Of a stretch of 14,551 nt of DNA, positions 13,201-14,551 are shown one piece after another. The stretch is from contig PFJA01000052.1 in NCBI GenBank assembly GCA_002782905.1, forward strand, positions 191 to 14,741, read 5' to 3'. The notes beneath the pieces are model-generated. The model had not been told where the DNA came from and searched no databases. It saw only the letters and a list, made by a program, of their open reading frames with translations. The position numbers were made by a program, and so were the translations under genes. Each line of letters opens with the position of its first letter. Position 1 is the first letter of the stretch. This DNA comes from Lysobacterales bacterium CG_4_10_14_3_um_filter_64_11. GTDB taxonomy: Bacteria > Pseudomonadota > Gammaproteobacteria > Xanthomonadales > Xanthomonadaceae.

Positions 13201-14551
13201 TATCCTTTCGACACTATTCTGGTTTGTCGATGTGCGCATCGATGCGGAATTATATGGGCGTTTTGATCGCGGTCTGCAAAATCGCCTCAACCTGCTGGCC
13301 GACATGCAGGGTGTCGGTGCCGGTGGTGTGAAGTCAAACCGCCTTGAACGCTGGCTGCCGGAATATGCCGAGCAGGGTCATACCGCGTTCTACCAGATAT
13401 GGGATGCGCAGGGTGCCACCGTGGCGCGGTCCGAATCGAGCAATGGCCGCGATTTGCCGGCTCCGCCAGCGCTGGAGCCAGGCGCGCCAGCGCTGTTTTA
13501 CGACGTGGTATTACCCGATGGCCATGATGGGCGTGCCGCGCTGCGTCGTTACGCCTTGCCGGCCGGCGATTCGCGCGGCAGCCTGTCGTTGATGATTGCC
13601 GAAGAGCGGACATCGCTGGACGCACTGGAACGCAGCCTGCATTTTGCCTTGCTGGGTGGCACCGCCCTGGCTCTGGTGCTGGCGATCATCGCGGTGCGCT
13701 GGGTGGCGGTGCGCACCTTGGCTCCGCTGCAACGTCTGGGCGAGGCGGCCAGTAAAATCGATCCCGACGGCAAGCTCAACACACTTGAAGTGCAGGGCCT
13801 GCCGGCGGAATTGGCGCCGATGGCCGACAAGATCAACGTTTTGCTGGAACGGTTGTTCGCCACCATCGCGCGCGAGCGTCGCTATGCGCGCGATCTGGCG
13901 CACGAACTGCGCACGCCGATGGCGGAAACCCGTGCCATCGCCGAGGTGGCCCTGTTGACCGGCGATCACGAGGCATTGCGCCATAGCCTGACCGAAATCG
14001 CCGCCATCGGTGCGGAAATGCAGCGCGTGGTCGAAACACTGCTCATGCTGGCACGTTATGAAGCCGGTATGGACCGCCTGATTGCGGAGCCGGTCGAACT
14101 GGTGGCATTGGTCCGGGCGCAGTTGCGGCGTCTGGATGATGGCATTCGTGGCAAACGCATCCGCTTTGTTTTGTCGTTGCCACAGGAAGCTTGGGTGTTG
14201 GCCGACGCCAGTGCCTGTGAACGCATACTCTCCAATCTGTTGGGCAACGCGGTGGCGCATGCACCCGAGAACAGCGTCGCCAGCATCGATCTGTTCGACA
14301 AAGGCGGTGGTTACCAATTGCTGATTGGCAATGCTGCGCCGCGCTTGCGCAGCGATGACATGGCGCAGCTCAGTGGCCGGTTCTATCGCGGTGATGCCCC
14401 ACCGAACCGGCACCATGCCGGGCTGGGGCTGGCATTGGCGCTGGCGTTGGCGAAAGCGCAGGGTTTGGCGATGCAATGGCAACTGGACGAAGGCTTGCGC
14501 TTCCAGGTCAGCTTGCGCGGCTTTGCGCCATTGCCGGATTAGCCACGCGTC

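Overview
The window is about 14.5 kb of dense, GC-rich bacterial chromosome from a Gram-negative. The evidence is two Sec-exported enzymes, an outer-membrane-type lipoprotein, ubiquinone synthesis (UbiA) and the bifunctional GlnE. The gene set, the three-domain Grx4/A-type-like/rhodanese protein and the GTAG-headed REP hairpin fit a gammaproteobacterium of the Xanthomonadales/Lysobacterales type. That placement is inference, and I cannot name a genus. I see no phage, plasmid, transposase, CRISPR, tRNA or rRNA.

Layout from left to right. (1) 1-2645, minus strand: two translationally coupled, exported amidohydrolase-fold proteins. The upstream one has a complete metal site. The downstream one runs off the left edge and has lost every recognisable metal ligand. 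(2) 2744-3514, plus strand: a short, catalytic-domain-only AMP nucleosidase, divergent from the pair. (3) 3664-3978, minus: a small unknown lipoprotein. (4) 4179-5108, minus: a monothiol glutaredoxin fused to a cysteine-free A-type (IscA-like) domain and a rhodanese. (5) 5163-6029, minus: an LpxH-like metallophosphoesterase. (6) 6135-8939, minus: glnE, the adenylyltransferase/adenylyl-removing enzyme of glutamine synthetase. (7) 8958-9191: a 234-bp non-coding island with a GTAG-type REP hairpin, a 28-bp direct repeat and further inverted repeats. (8) 9192-11432, minus: a secreted dipeptidyl peptidase IV-like S9 peptidase. (9) 11495-12376, minus: ubiA. (10) 12478-14542, plus: an OmpR-family response regulator and its histidine kinase, divergent from ubiA.

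Most genes are unrelated housekeeping units and do not form one pathway. Real functional coupling is visible in two places: the amidohydrolase pair (ATGA overlap with a strong ribosome site inside the upstream gene) and the regulator/kinase pair (one base apart). No stretch over 300 bases lacks a gene. The long reading frames opposite glnE, the peptidase and the amidohydrolases are GC-driven shadows.

I found no clearly new multi-gene system. The two most interesting observations are the enzyme/pseudoenzyme amidohydrolase pair and the three-domain Grx protein whose central A-type domain has no cysteine, which recalls the degenerate A-type domain of NfuA.
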